Below, in pieces: positions 17,957 through 25,877 of a DNA stretch of 64,000 nt. The stretch comes from Sphingobacterium cellulitidis. Lineage in GTDB: Bacteria > Bacteroidota > Bacteroidia > Sphingobacteriales > Sphingobacteriaceae. The number at the start of each line of letters is the position of its first letter. Position 1 is the first letter of the stretch. The stretch is from positions 83,612 to 147,611 of the forward strand of contig NOUX01000011.1 of assembly GCA_002245855.1 (NCBI GenBank). Reading direction: 5' to 3'. The position numbers were made by a program, and so were the translations under genes. The notes under the pieces were generated by a model. The model saw nothing but the letters and a program-made list of their open reading frames with translations. It made no database searches and was not told the DNA's origin.

Positions 17957-19087
17957 ATGTCACACACGAAACTATTATGGTCCCTTCTGGGACTTGTGTT
18001 CTTTATTTCAAGTTGTATTAAAGACGAAGCGAAAAACATGGAAGCTGATATTACGCAGGTTTCAATCGCCGATAGTTTGATTAATGTCAAACCTATCATC
18101 AACAACAGAAATGTTGTTATCTATGTCAAACCTGGAATGGTCAACCTTAAGGAGTTTGCCCTAGATTTTGACCTAACCCCCGGAGCTTCTTCTGTGCCCG
18201 CTGCTGGTTCTGTACAGGATTTTTCTGCCCCTGTATTCTATGAAATCACTTCCGAAGACGGACAATTCAAAAAGCAGTATTCCGTTACGCTACTGGAATC
18301 TTCAGTTCCTGAAACATTTGACTTCGAATTGTTTAATCAAGATGAAAAAAAGAAATGGATCTATTATTATGAAGATGTGGAAGGGGTTCATCAAGAACTT
18401 TGGGCTTCCGGAAACTCTGGTTTCGCATTGACCGCCGGATCCAACCCAACCGAAAAATCTTACCCTACTCAAGCTACTGATGATCCTGCCTATGTGAAAT
18501 CTGGAAAATATGCCGCTTATCTGGAAACGAAATCTACCGGATTCCTAGGTTCCTTGGTGAAAAAACCTATCGCTGCAGGAAACTTATTCATCGGCTCTAT
18601 GTACACCAAGAGTATCATCGATATTCAAACTAGATTCGGACTTCCTTTCAATAAAATCCCAATGTCCATGACAGGCTATTACATGTATGAACCTGGAGCT
18701 AAGGTAATCGATATGAATGGTAAAGAGGTGAAGGTAACAGATGAATGTGATATCTATGCGGTGCTGTTTGACCGCGTGGCTTTAATGAAAGGTACTGCCA
18801 ATGATCAGGTGGATCCAGGAAGAACTTGGTTGAACGATAAGGATGTTCTGACCAGCCCTTATATCATAGCTCTCGCTCAGTTAAAGGATACGGGTGCCAC
18901 CAAAGGCGAAGGATTAGTGAAATTTGACCTTCCTTTTGTCTATAAGAAAGAATATAATCAGATCGATGCCGATGCTTATCGTTATAGCATTGCCTTGGTT
19001 CTTTCTTCAAGTAAGAACGGTGCAATTTTCCAAGGTGCTGTAGGAAGTAAATTAATTGTGGACGAAGTGAAAATCAACGTAAGATAA
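17957..19087 (+). CDS. PCMD-domain lipoprotein (putative carbohydrate metabolism domain)
   Basis: 376 residues with a lipoprotein signal (LVFFISSC, acylated cysteine about residue 20). An N-terminal beta-rich module of about 85 residues resembles the DUF5018-type domain (NVVIYVKPGMVNLKEFALDF, then FYEITSEDGQFKKQYSVTL). A PCMD beta-sandwich domain follows: TFDFELFNQ, then a LFIGSMYTKS turn, and PMSMTGYYMYEPGAKVID. PCMD proteins are Bacteroidota surface lipoproteins with a jelly-roll similar to carbohydrate-binding domains; ligands are mostly unknown. The stop codon overlaps the ATG of the beta-barrel gene by one base (TAATG), so the two form a translationally coupled pair. Confidence 0.88.
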   Translation: MSHTKLLWSLLGLVFFISSCIKDEAKNMEADITQVSIADSLINVKPIINNRNVVIYVKPGMVNLKEFALDFDLTPGASSVPAAGSVQDFSAPVFYEITSEDGQFKKQYSVTLLESSVPETFDFELFNQDEKKKWIYYYEDVEGVHQELWASGNSGFALTAGSNPTEKSYPTQATDDPAYVKSGKYAAYLETKSTGFLGSLVKKPIAAGNLFIGSMYTKSIIDIQTRFGLPFNKIPMSMTGYYMYEPGAKVIDMNGKEVKVTDECDIYAVLFDRVALMKGTANDQVDPGRTWLNDKDVLTSPYIIALAQLKDTGATKGEGLVKFDLPFVYKKEYNQIDADAYRYSIALVLSSSKNGAIFQGAVGSKLIVDEVKINVR

Positions 19088-19854
19088 TGAGATTAAATAT
19101 TAACACGATAAAATATGCTGTTCTTAGTGCAATGGCTTTATTTTATACCTTAAATCTTAATGCTCAAGCACTGGAACAAGGTAAATTTAGAATCGATGCT
19201 GAATTAGGAACAAAAATCGGTGGAGCATCTCCGCTTGGCCTACCGGTCGAAATTAGAGAAATAAAAAGCTTTAAACCCGCACTTCCATTTTTTGTGGGGG
19301 CAAAGGTTTCCTATGGAATTGATAATAAATGGGGAGTTCGCTCAGGATTGATCCTTGAAGGTAAAGGAATGAAAACTGAAGCCAATGTAAAAGCTTATAA
19401 AACGACTTTTAATGCAGACGAAGATCCTTCCCAAAATGTTAGAGGTTACTATTATGGCGATATTACAACCAACGTAGAAAACTTGTACTTGACAATTCCT
19501 GTCTTGGCAACCTATCAACTAAGCACTTCGTGGAGCCTTCAGGCTGGTCCTTATGTCTCTATGGCGCTTCAACGTAAGTTTTATGGTTTGGCTACCGATG
19601 GATATATCCGTGATGAAGAACCAACAGGTGAAAAGGTTGGAATTGTCGATGCAGCCTATGATTTTAAAAGCCAGATCAGAAAAGTTGATGTAGGAATGAG
19701 TGTGGCTGGAAAATATGATTTTGCAAAGAGATACTATGCAACGGCACAATTTGACTATGGCTTCAATAGCATTATGAAAACTGGTTTTGAAAGCATCAGT
19801 TTCGATATGCACAACATATTTATGAATGTAGGGGTAGGAATAAGGCTGTTTTAA
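19087..19854 (+). CDS. Outer-membrane beta-barrel protein (PorT-like)
   Basis: 255 residues with a signal peptide (MALFYTLNLNAQA near residue 25). Alternating amphipathic strands are typical of small Bacteroidota barrels: GVRSGLILEGKGMKTEA, NLYLTIPVLATYQLS, SLQAGPYVSMAL, and the closing FMNVGVGIRLF with terminal phenylalanine. Co-translated with the PCMD lipoprotein, which suggests that the barrel exports, anchors or docks that lipoprotein at the surface. Specific function unknown. Confidence 0.85.
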   Translation: MRLNINTIKYAVLSAMALFYTLNLNAQALEQGKFRIDAELGTKIGGASPLGLPVEIREIKSFKPALPFFVGAKVSYGIDNKWGVRSGLILEGKGMKTEANVKAYKTTFNADEDPSQNVRGYYYGDITTNVENLYLTIPVLATYQLSTSWSLQAGPYVSMALQRKFYGLATDGYIRDEEPTGEKVGIVDAAYDFKSQIRKVDVGMSVAGKYDFAKRYYATAQFDYGFNSIMKTGFESISFDMHNIFMNVGVGIRLF

Positions 19855-19866
19855 AAGAGATTAATA

Positions 19867-19973
19867 GATGTGAGATGTGAGATGTGAGATGTGAGATATG
19901 AGAAATGTGCCCATCCCTAAATAGGATAGGCCGTTTTCTATCTCAATACTCATATCTCAATACTCATATCTCA
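19867..19973. repeat. Convergent heptad-repeat arrays, gene-less member of the TGAGAT repeat family
   Basis: Five GATGTGA/GATATGA heptads (19867-19901) face five TATCTCA/ATACTCA heptads in inverted orientation (19939-19973) across a 37-bp centre. The right array ends inward in the complement of TGAGATAGAAAACGG, nearly identical to the inner end of the array at 24117-24160. It lies between the 3' ends of two converging genes. It looks like a version of the 24.1-24.6 kb element without its gene. Confidence 0.85.
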
Positions 19974-19986
19974 AAAATATCTCTCC

Positions 19987-20949
19987 TTACATCTTAAGAC
20001 CGATTTCTCTCAATCGTTCATCCAAATATTCTCCTGCTGTATAATCTTCATACGCCTTTGGATGTTCCGCATCAATACAAGAATCTAGGGAAGCCAAGCT
20101 CATGCTTGATTTCGGATGTAGAAAAAACGGTACTGAATATCTTGAAGTTTTCATTAACTCCCTTGGTGGATTGACAACTCTATGCGTGGTAGACTTCAAC
20201 TTATTGTTGGTCAATCGTTGCAACATATCACCTACATTGACAACTATATCTTCACCTTTTGCCTTGATCGCAAACCATTCGCCATCTTTTGTCAATACTT
20301 CTAGGCCATCAGCACTTGCGCCAATCAATAAAGTAATTAAATTGATGTCTTCATGTGCTCCCGCTCGTACCGCATCCGCTGGAATGGAATCCGGATTTTC
20401 AATCGGGAAATAATGGATAGCACGTAAAATCGAATTTCCATTGATCACAAATTGCTCAAAATAATCTTCAGGTAACTCTAGATAAGTGGCAATAGCCTTC
20501 AATAAATTACGTCCTGCATCTTCCAATTTTTTATAGATCTCAGCAGTAACCGCATTAAATCTTGGCAATTCACTCACTTGTGGATTGTCCGGGAAATCAG
20601 CTTTCGAGTGTTCTTCGCCGACAATCGTCTGGCCTCTTTGCCAAAACTCCTTTAAATCTGGGGTCTTTGAATCCTTTGCCTTTTCCTTACCCTTGGAAGT
20701 ATAGCCTCTTTGTCCTGCTAATTCAGGAAATTCGTACTTATCCTTGGTCTCTGCAGGAAGATCAAAAAACTCCTTCACAACTTTATATAACTCATCTATA
20801 AGCTCATGTGAAAGCCCGTGATTCGAAATCGTAACGAATCCAGTCTCATTAAATGCCTTACCTATATCCGCTACGAATTGCCCCCGTAGCTCAGCACTAC
20901 CCTCAGTATAGTGCGTCAAGTCTAATCTTGGAATATTTACTAATGCCAT
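19987..20949 (-). CDS. Isopenicillin-N-synthase-family 2OG-Fe(II) oxygenase
   Basis: 320 residues. The N-terminal DIOX_N domain is ARLDLTH-like (VNIPRLDLTHYTEGSAELRG, then ETGFVTISNHGLSHELIDEL). The catalytic domain has the iron ligands His and Asp in AGAHEDINLITLLI near residue 194 and the distal His in KLKSTTHRVVNPP. The 2-oxoglutarate-binding RxS is in SRYSVPFFLHP. The enzyme oxidises a small molecule, using 2-oxoglutarate or the substrate itself as reductant. The substrate is unknown, and no antibiotic or pigment pathway surrounds it. Confidence 0.9.
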   Translation of the reverse strand: MALVNIPRLDLTHYTEGSAELRGQFVADIGKAFNETGFVTISNHGLSHELIDELYKVVKEFFDLPAETKDKYEFPELAGQRGYTSKGKEKAKDSKTPDLKEFWQRGQTIVGEEHSKADFPDNPQVSELPRFNAVTAEIYKKLEDAGRNLLKAIATYLELPEDYFEQFVINGNSILRAIHYFPIENPDSIPADAVRAGAHEDINLITLLIGASADGLEVLTKDGEWFAIKAKGEDIVVNVGDMLQRLTNNKLKSTTHRVVNPPRELMKTSRYSVPFFLHPKSSMSLASLDSCIDAEHPKAYEDYTAGEYLDERLREIGLKM

Positions 20950-20966
20950 GTTATTTTAGTTTGATG

Positions 20967-20974
20967 CAAAGTTA
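20967..20974 (-). promoter_or_regulatory. -7 promoter box of the oxygenase gene
   Basis: TAACTTTG on the minus strand fits TAnnTTTG and lies 17 bases before the ATG at 20949. No TTTG at standard spacing is visible upstream. Confidence 0.45.
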
Positions 20975-21150
20975 ATGTAATAATAATATGCAAGACTAAA
21001 AAGTGTTTATAACCTCAATTTTTCCCAATGCAATCCGCTGATTGTCAGTTTTTAAAAGTTTTCCACAATTTTATTTTTGAGATTTCTCCCGCCTTTTTAT
21101 TGAATAATAATCTATTTGTGTCAACTATTTATTAAAAATTCACAAAACAG

Positions 21151-21181
21151 TTTGATTTATCAATTCAATAATTTAAATTTG
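21151..21181 (+). promoter_or_regulatory. Complete Bacteroidota-type promoter of the marR-fad operon
   Basis: TTTG at 21151-21154, a 19-bp spacer, and TAAATTTG at 21174-21181 match the primary-sigma consensus TTTG-N19-21-TAnnTTTG exactly. The expected start site is near 21187, directly before the marR start codon and within the palindrome described next. Confidence 0.8.
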
Positions 21182-21195
21182 TTATGCTTGCATAA
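21182..21195. promoter_or_regulatory. Palindrome over the marR start site, probable autoregulatory operator
   Basis: TTATGC-TT-GCATAA is a perfect two-fold symmetric site one base downstream of the -7 box. Binding by the MarR dimer here would block transcription of its own operon. Confidence 0.5.
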
Positions 21196-21198
21196 TAA

Positions 21199-21663
21199 AT
21201 GTTAGAAGACCCGAATATGAGCCAAGATAATACCATCGACTATTTCTTAAAAACGGCATGGCAAACTGTTGCCAATAAATATAATGTGATTGCCTCACAA
21301 CACGGTTTTACTCAGGCCGCTGGATATATATTGATCAATATTCACCGAGATGGAACGCCCGTCTCCCAAATTGCAAATTCTACTGGCGTAAAAACAACTT
21401 CTTTGTCCAGGGTCCTGAACAATTTAGAAACCCTAGGCTTTATATATAGAGAAACCAGTGATACCGACAAACGTTCCGTCAAAGTGTATCTCACGGAACT
21501 CGGACATGAAAAAAGAAAAATCGCTAAAGATGTAGTCAGAGAATTTAATGATTATCTCAATACTTCTTTCTCCGAAAAAGAAAAAGCAACCCTCGTCAAA
21601 TTCCTAAAGAAAATAAACGAAGTTGCCACAAATTACACTCCTGTTATTCAAATAGAACCATAG
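21199..21663 (+). CDS. MarR-family transcriptional regulator of the fatty-acid oxidation operon
   Basis: 154 residues; translation may instead begin at the ATG at 21217 (MSQDNTIDYFLK). The winged helix-turn-helix is visible: TPVSQIANSTGVKTTSLSRVLNNL as HTH, and GFIYRETSDTDKRSVKVYL as wing with the conserved DxR. Outer helices form the dimer. It is the first gene of the beta-oxidation operon and 22 bp from the multifunctional enzyme gene. By analogy with other lipid-operon MarR proteins, it likely represses the operon until an acyl-CoA binds; this is inference. Confidence 0.92.
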   Translation: MLEDPNMSQDNTIDYFLKTAWQTVANKYNVIASQHGFTQAAGYILINIHRDGTPVSQIANSTGVKTTSLSRVLNNLETLGFIYRETSDTDKRSVKVYLTELGHEKRKIAKDVVREFNDYLNTSFSEKEKATLVKFLKKINEVATNYTPVIQIEP

Positions 21664-21685
21664 AAAATTAGAAAATATACGTGAT

Positions 21686-24112
21686 ATGAATAGAAATATT
21701 AAAAAAGTAGCTGTATTGGGATCCGGAGTAATGGGTTCTCGAATTGCTTGCCACTTTGCTAATATAGGTTTAGAGGTGTTGCTTTTGGATATTGTTCCAA
21801 AAGAATTATTGCCCGCAGAACAAGCCAAAGGCTTAACCCTGGAAAGTCCAGCTGTCCGTAATAGAATTGTGAACCAATCCTTGGATACGGCAATTAAATC
21901 TAACCCCGCGCCTTTATATAGCAAATCCTTCGCAACGCGTATTTCAACAGGTAACTTCGATGATGATATGAACAAAATCGCTCAGGCTGATTGGGTAATC
22001 GAAGTCGTAGTTGAACGCTTGGATATTAAAAAATCTGTTTTTGATAAAGTTGAACAATTCCGTAAACCTGGAACTTTAATAACAACTAATACCTCTGGTA
22101 TTCCAATCCACCTGATGGAAGAAGGTAGATCTCAGGATTTTAAAGAAAATTTCTGTGGTACACACTTCTTTAATCCTCCGCGCTACCTGCCTTTATTGGA
22201 AATTATCCCTACGAAAGACACCAAAAAAGAGGTGGTGGATTTCTTAGTAGCCTATGGTGATAAAATGCTGGGTAAAACAGTCGTGTTATGTAAGGATACT
22301 CCAGCCTTTATCGGTAATAGAATCGGTGTTTATTCTATGTTAGCTGTAACCCACCTAGTGGAACAACTTGGTCTAACAGTAGAAGAAGTCGACAAATATA
22401 CAGGACCGGCAATGGGACACCCTAAATCGGCAACATTCCGTACTGCGGATGTAGTAGGTTTGGATACCCTAGTTAATGTCGCAAAAGGTCTTCAACAAAA
22501 TGCTCCTGATGATGAAGCCAAAGGTGTTTTTGTCCTGCCAGCTTTCATCAGCAAAATGGAGGAAAATAAATGGTTGGGTGAAAAAACTAAAAAAGGCTTT
22601 TATGAAAAGGTAAAGGATGATAAAGGAAACTCTGAAATTCTTTCCTTAAATCTGAAAGACCTGACTTATGGTCCTCAACAAAAAGTGAAATCTTCAACTT
22701 TGGAAGCAACTAAACCTGTTGAAGATATTCGTAAGAGAATGAAAGTATATGAACAAGGAACAGATAAAGCCGCTGAGCTTTTCCGTGCGATGCACTATCC
22801 TTTGTTCGAATATGTTTCTAACCGTGTCCCTGAAATTACAGATGATTTCTTCCGTATCGATGATGCTATGCGTGCTGGATTCGGTTGGGAAATTGGTCCT
22901 TTCGAAGTATGGGATGCCTTAGGGGTGAAAGAAACTTTAGAGAAAATCAAAAACGAAGAAAAGCGTCTTCCAGGTCAGACTGGTGAAGTTGCCCAATGGG
23001 TAAAAGATATGTTGGATGCTGGTTTTGATAGCTTCTATAAAATTGAAAACGGAGTGCGTCATTATTATGACATCGCTTCGAAATCCTATAAACCAATTCC
23101 TGGAACTGAGGATTTAATCGTTCTTGACCATATTCGTGAATCAAAATCCATCTGGAAAAACTCTGGTGTATCTATCATTGATTTAGGTGATGGAATTATC
23201 AACTGTGAGTTCCATACCAAGATGAACACCATTGGTGGTGATGTGATTCAAGGTTTGAATAAAGCTATTGACCTTGCAGAAAAAGAATACCGTGGATTGG
23301 TGATTTCTAATGATGGGAAGAACTTCTCTGCAGGTGCAAATATCGGAATGATCTTTATGATGGCTGTCGAGCAGGATTATGATGAGTTGAACATGGCAGT
23401 GAAGATGTTCCAAGATACATCGATGCGCTTGAGATATTCGGCAATCCCTGTTGTTGCAGCACCATTCCAATTGACATTAGGTGGTGGTTGTGAGTTCTCC
23501 ATGCATGCTGACTTTGTGCAGCTCCATGCAGAAACTTATATGGGATTAGTAGAGTTTGGTGTTGGTGTTATCCCTGGTGGAGGTGGTTCTAAAGAGTTTG
23601 CGTTGAGAGCTTCGGATGATTTCCGTCCAGATCAAATCGACCAGAACTTCCTGAAAGATCGTTTCTTGACCATCGGTCAAGCCAAAGTATCGACTTCAGC
23701 GGTTGAAGCCTTTGAATTAGGTTATCTACAAGAAGGTAAATACGCAATCAGCATGAATCGTGCGCGTTTATTGGCAGATGCTAAAGCTAAAGCATTAGAA
23801 TTGGCAAATGCAGGTTATGTACAACCAGCGCACCGTAAAAACATCAAGGTACTAGGAAATCAAGGATTAGGAATTGTCTATGTCGGAGCATCCTCAATGG
23901 AAGCCGGACATTACATCTCCGAACACGATAAACTAATTTCCGAAAAACTAGGCTGGGTAATGTGCGGCGGAGATCTTTCCGCACCATCCGAAGTCGACGA
24001 GCAATACCTTCTAGACATGGAACGCAAAGCCTTCTTAGAGCTCTGCGCAACCCGCAAAACCCTAGAAAGAATTCAAGCAATGTTGACAACAGGAAAGCCG
24101 TTGCGAAATTAG
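21686..24112 (+). CDS. fadN: 3-hydroxyacyl-CoA dehydrogenase / enoyl-CoA hydratase (FadN type)
   Basis: 808-residue bifunctional enzyme catalysing hydration of enoyl-CoA and NAD-dependent oxidation of 3-hydroxyacyl-CoA. The dehydrogenase comes first: VAVLGSGVMGSRIACHFAN (residues 8-26) is the NAD loop, and GTHFFNPPRYLPLLEI carries the catalytic region. The crotonase domain follows after about residue 480, with GKNFSAGANIGMI as oxyanion-hole loop and TLGGGCEFSMHAD as second active-site segment. This order is opposite to E. coli FadB and matches Bacillus FadN. The next operon genes (thiolase and acyl-CoA dehydrogenase) complete the cycle, but an inserted element separates them. Confidence 0.96.
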   Translation: MNRNIKKVAVLGSGVMGSRIACHFANIGLEVLLLDIVPKELLPAEQAKGLTLESPAVRNRIVNQSLDTAIKSNPAPLYSKSFATRISTGNFDDDMNKIAQADWVIEVVVERLDIKKSVFDKVEQFRKPGTLITTNTSGIPIHLMEEGRSQDFKENFCGTHFFNPPRYLPLLEIIPTKDTKKEVVDFLVAYGDKMLGKTVVLCKDTPAFIGNRIGVYSMLAVTHLVEQLGLTVEEVDKYTGPAMGHPKSATFRTADVVGLDTLVNVAKGLQQNAPDDEAKGVFVLPAFISKMEENKWLGEKTKKGFYEKVKDDKGNSEILSLNLKDLTYGPQQKVKSSTLEATKPVEDIRKRMKVYEQGTDKAAELFRAMHYPLFEYVSNRVPEITDDFFRIDDAMRAGFGWEIGPFEVWDALGVKETLEKIKNEEKRLPGQTGEVAQWVKDMLDAGFDSFYKIENGVRHYYDIASKSYKPIPGTEDLIVLDHIRESKSIWKNSGVSIIDLGDGIINCEFHTKMNTIGGDVIQGLNKAIDLAEKEYRGLVISNDGKNFSAGANIGMIFMMAVEQDYDELNMAVKMFQDTSMRLRYSAIPVVAAPFQLTLGGGCEFSMHADFVQLHAETYMGLVEFGVGVIPGGGGSKEFALRASDDFRPDQIDQNFLKDRFLTIGQAKVSTSAVEAFELGYLQEGKYAISMNRARLLADAKAKALELANAGYVQPAHRKNIKVLGNQGLGIVYVGASSMEAGHYISEHDKLISEKLGWVMCGGDLSAPSEVDEQYLLDMERKAFLELCATRKTLERIQAMLTTGKPLRN

Positions 24113-24116
24113 TATT

Positions 24117-24625
24117 TGAGGAATTGAGATATGAGATATGAGATTTGAGATAGAAAGCGGAAATAAAGATGCATAAACTGGAGGAACTTAAAGTTTGGCA
24201 TAATGCAATAGAATTATCCACTGAAGTATATAGGATAGTTGCCAACTTTCCAAAAGATGAAAAGTACGGTTTAGCATCTCAAATCAAAAGATCAGCTGTT
24301 TCCATCGCATCTAATATTGCAGAAGGTGCAGGAAGAAATTCAGATAAGGAATTTTGTCATTTCCTCGGAGTAGCAGCTGGATCTTCCTTTGAATTGCTAA
24401 CACAGATTCTAATAGGATCAAAGTTGGGAATGGTATCAAAGGAAGATGCTGAGAAATTATTTGTTTCTCTTACTCAGATTCAAAAGATGATTTACGGTTT
24501 TCAAAAGAAACTTAACAAGAAAAATTAAACATTAAGAGTCGTTAATAGACTCCAAATAAAAAAATAAATGTGAGAAATGAGGCTTTCGACTATCTCAATT
24601 CTCAAATCTCACATCTAATATCTAT
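24117..24625 (+). mobile_element. IVS-like element: four-helix-bundle gene between inverted heptad arrays
   Basis: The left end has five TGAGATn heptads (24117-24151) followed by AGAAAGCGG. The right end has GGCTTTCGAC (24581-24590) followed by five heptads in inverse complement (24591-24625). The arrays are thus an imperfect inverted repeat surrounding a single 119-codon gene in the same direction as the operon. The element sits exactly between fadN and the thiolase gene. Inverted arrays plus a TIGR02436-type protein recall the intervening sequences of bacterial 23S rRNA genes. No transposase is present, and target-site duplication is not evident. Confidence 0.65.
24169..24528 (+). CDS. Four-helix bundle protein (TIGR02436, S23/IVS-like)
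   Basis: 119 residues, all helical. Family-specific stretches are LEELKVWHNAIELSTEVYRI at the start, KYGLASQIKRSAVSIASNIAEGAGR in helices 2-3, and EFCHFLGVAAGSSFELLTQILIG in helix 3-4. TIGR02436 proteins form pentameric barrels. Relatives are encoded in intervening sequences of 23S rRNA genes, and Avd accessory proteins of diversity-generating retroelements share the fold. The molecular function of stand-alone members is unknown. Here the gene is flanked by inverted heptad arrays inside a fatty-acid oxidation operon; no reverse transcriptase or variable repeat is nearby. Confidence 0.92.
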   Translation: MHKLEELKVWHNAIELSTEVYRIVANFPKDEKYGLASQIKRSAVSIASNIAEGAGRNSDKEFCHFLGVAAGSSFELLTQILIGSKLGMVSKEDAEKLFVSLTQIQKMIYGFQKKLNKKN

Positions 24626-24631
24626 TTAAGC

Positions 24632-25804
24632 ATGGAAGCATACATTGTAGCAGGATTTCGTTCAGCAGTGGGAAAAGCTCCGAGAGGAGGATTCCGATTT
24701 ACGCGTGCTGATGACTTGGCGGCGGATGTGATTAAACATTTAATGGCATCGGTCCCAAATGTAAATAAAGAAGATATTGACGACGTCATCGTTGGTAATG
24801 CAATGCCTGAAGCAGAGCAAGGACTAAATGTCGGTCGTTTTATTTCCCTAATGGGATTAGATACAGATAAGGTGCCCGGATTAACCGTAAACCGATACTG
24901 TGCCTCTGGATTGGAAACTATTGCAACTGCAGTAGCGAAAATTAAAACTGGAATGGCTGATATCATTATCGCCGGCGGAGTAGAGGTGATGTCTGGAATG
25001 CCTTTCGGTGGATGGAAAATCGTACCGAACCCCGTAGTCGCTAAAAACCACCCCGATTGGTATTGGGGAATGGGACTTACAGCAGAAGCTGTAGCTAAGG
25101 ATTACCATGTTTCTAGAGAAGACCAGGATAAATTTGCCCTAAAATCCAATGAGAAAGCCGTAGCTGCAATCAAGGAAGGTAAATTCAAAGATGAGATCGT
25201 GCCTATTACCATAAAAGATAACTATATCAAAGATGGCAAGATGGCTACGAAAGAATATGTTGTAGATACGGATGAAGGTCCTCGAGCCGATACTTCTTTG
25301 GAAGCATTGGCCAAATTGAGACCAGTGTTTGATGCCAAAGGTTCAGTAACTGCAGGTAACTCTTCACAAACTTCCGATGGGGCAGCATTTGTGTTGGTGA
25401 TGTCGGAACAGAAAATGAAAGAGCTAAACCTAAAGCCAATTGCAAAATTGGTAAGTTATGCGGTAGCGGGTGTACCACCAAGAATCATGGGTATTGGTCC
25501 TATTTATGCCATCCCTAAAGCACTTAAGCAAGCTGGACTAAAACAAGAAGATATCGACCTATTTGAATTGAATGAAGCTTTCGCTTCTCAATCTTTGGCC
25601 GTAATCCGTGAACTGGGATTGGATGAAGAAAAAGTCAATGTGAATGGTGGAGCAATTGCATTGGGACATCCACTGGGATGTACCGGCGCAAAACTAACTG
25701 TACAAGTTTTGCACGAACTAAAACGTCGTGGTAAGAAATACGGAATGGTAACCATGTGTGTGGGTACTGGACAAGGAGCAGCAGGAATTTTCGAACTCCT
25801 ATAG
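24632..25804 (+). CDS. fadA: Acetyl-CoA C-acyltransferase (thiolase)
   Basis: 390-residue thiolase cleaving 3-ketoacyl-CoA to acetyl-CoA and a shortened acyl-CoA. The acylated cysteine is in [14 protein letters not shown] near residue 90. The substrate-pocket motif is [11 protein letters not shown]. The catalytic histidine is in [16 protein letters not shown], and the second cysteine is in [17 protein letters not shown]. It is the third step enzyme of the operon; its ATG lies seven bases after the right heptad array of the inserted element, so its translation signals may have been altered by the insertion. Confidence 0.96.
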   Translation: MEAYIVAGFRSAVGKAPRGGFRFTRADDLAADVIKHLMASVPNVNKEDIDDVIVGNAMPEAEQGLNVGRFISLMGLDTDKVPGLTVNRYCASGLETIATAVAKIKTGMADIIIAGGVEVMSGMPFGGWKIVPNPVVAKNHPDWYWGMGLTAEAVAKDYHVSREDQDKFALKSNEKAVAAIKEGKFKDEIVPITIKDNYIKDGKMATKEYVVDTDEGPRADTSLEALAKLRPVFDAKGSVTAGNSSQTSDGAAFVLVMSEQKMKELNLKPIAKLVSYAVAGVPPRIMGIGPIYAIPKALKQAGLKQEDIDLFELNEAFASQSLAVIRELGLDEEKVNVNGGAIALGHPLGCTGAKLTVQVLHELKRRGKKYGMVTMCVGTGQGAAGIFELL

Positions 25805-25877
25805 ATAAAATTGAACTAACAAAATATAAAATCAGAAGAAGGTGCTTGTTCACTTATTCTAAATATTAAAGAATATC

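Noticed and set aside
24169-24528. Avd protein of a diversity-generating retroelement
   Set aside because: The fold is shared, but there is no reverse transcriptase, template repeat or variable target gene in the window, so a DGR is not supported.
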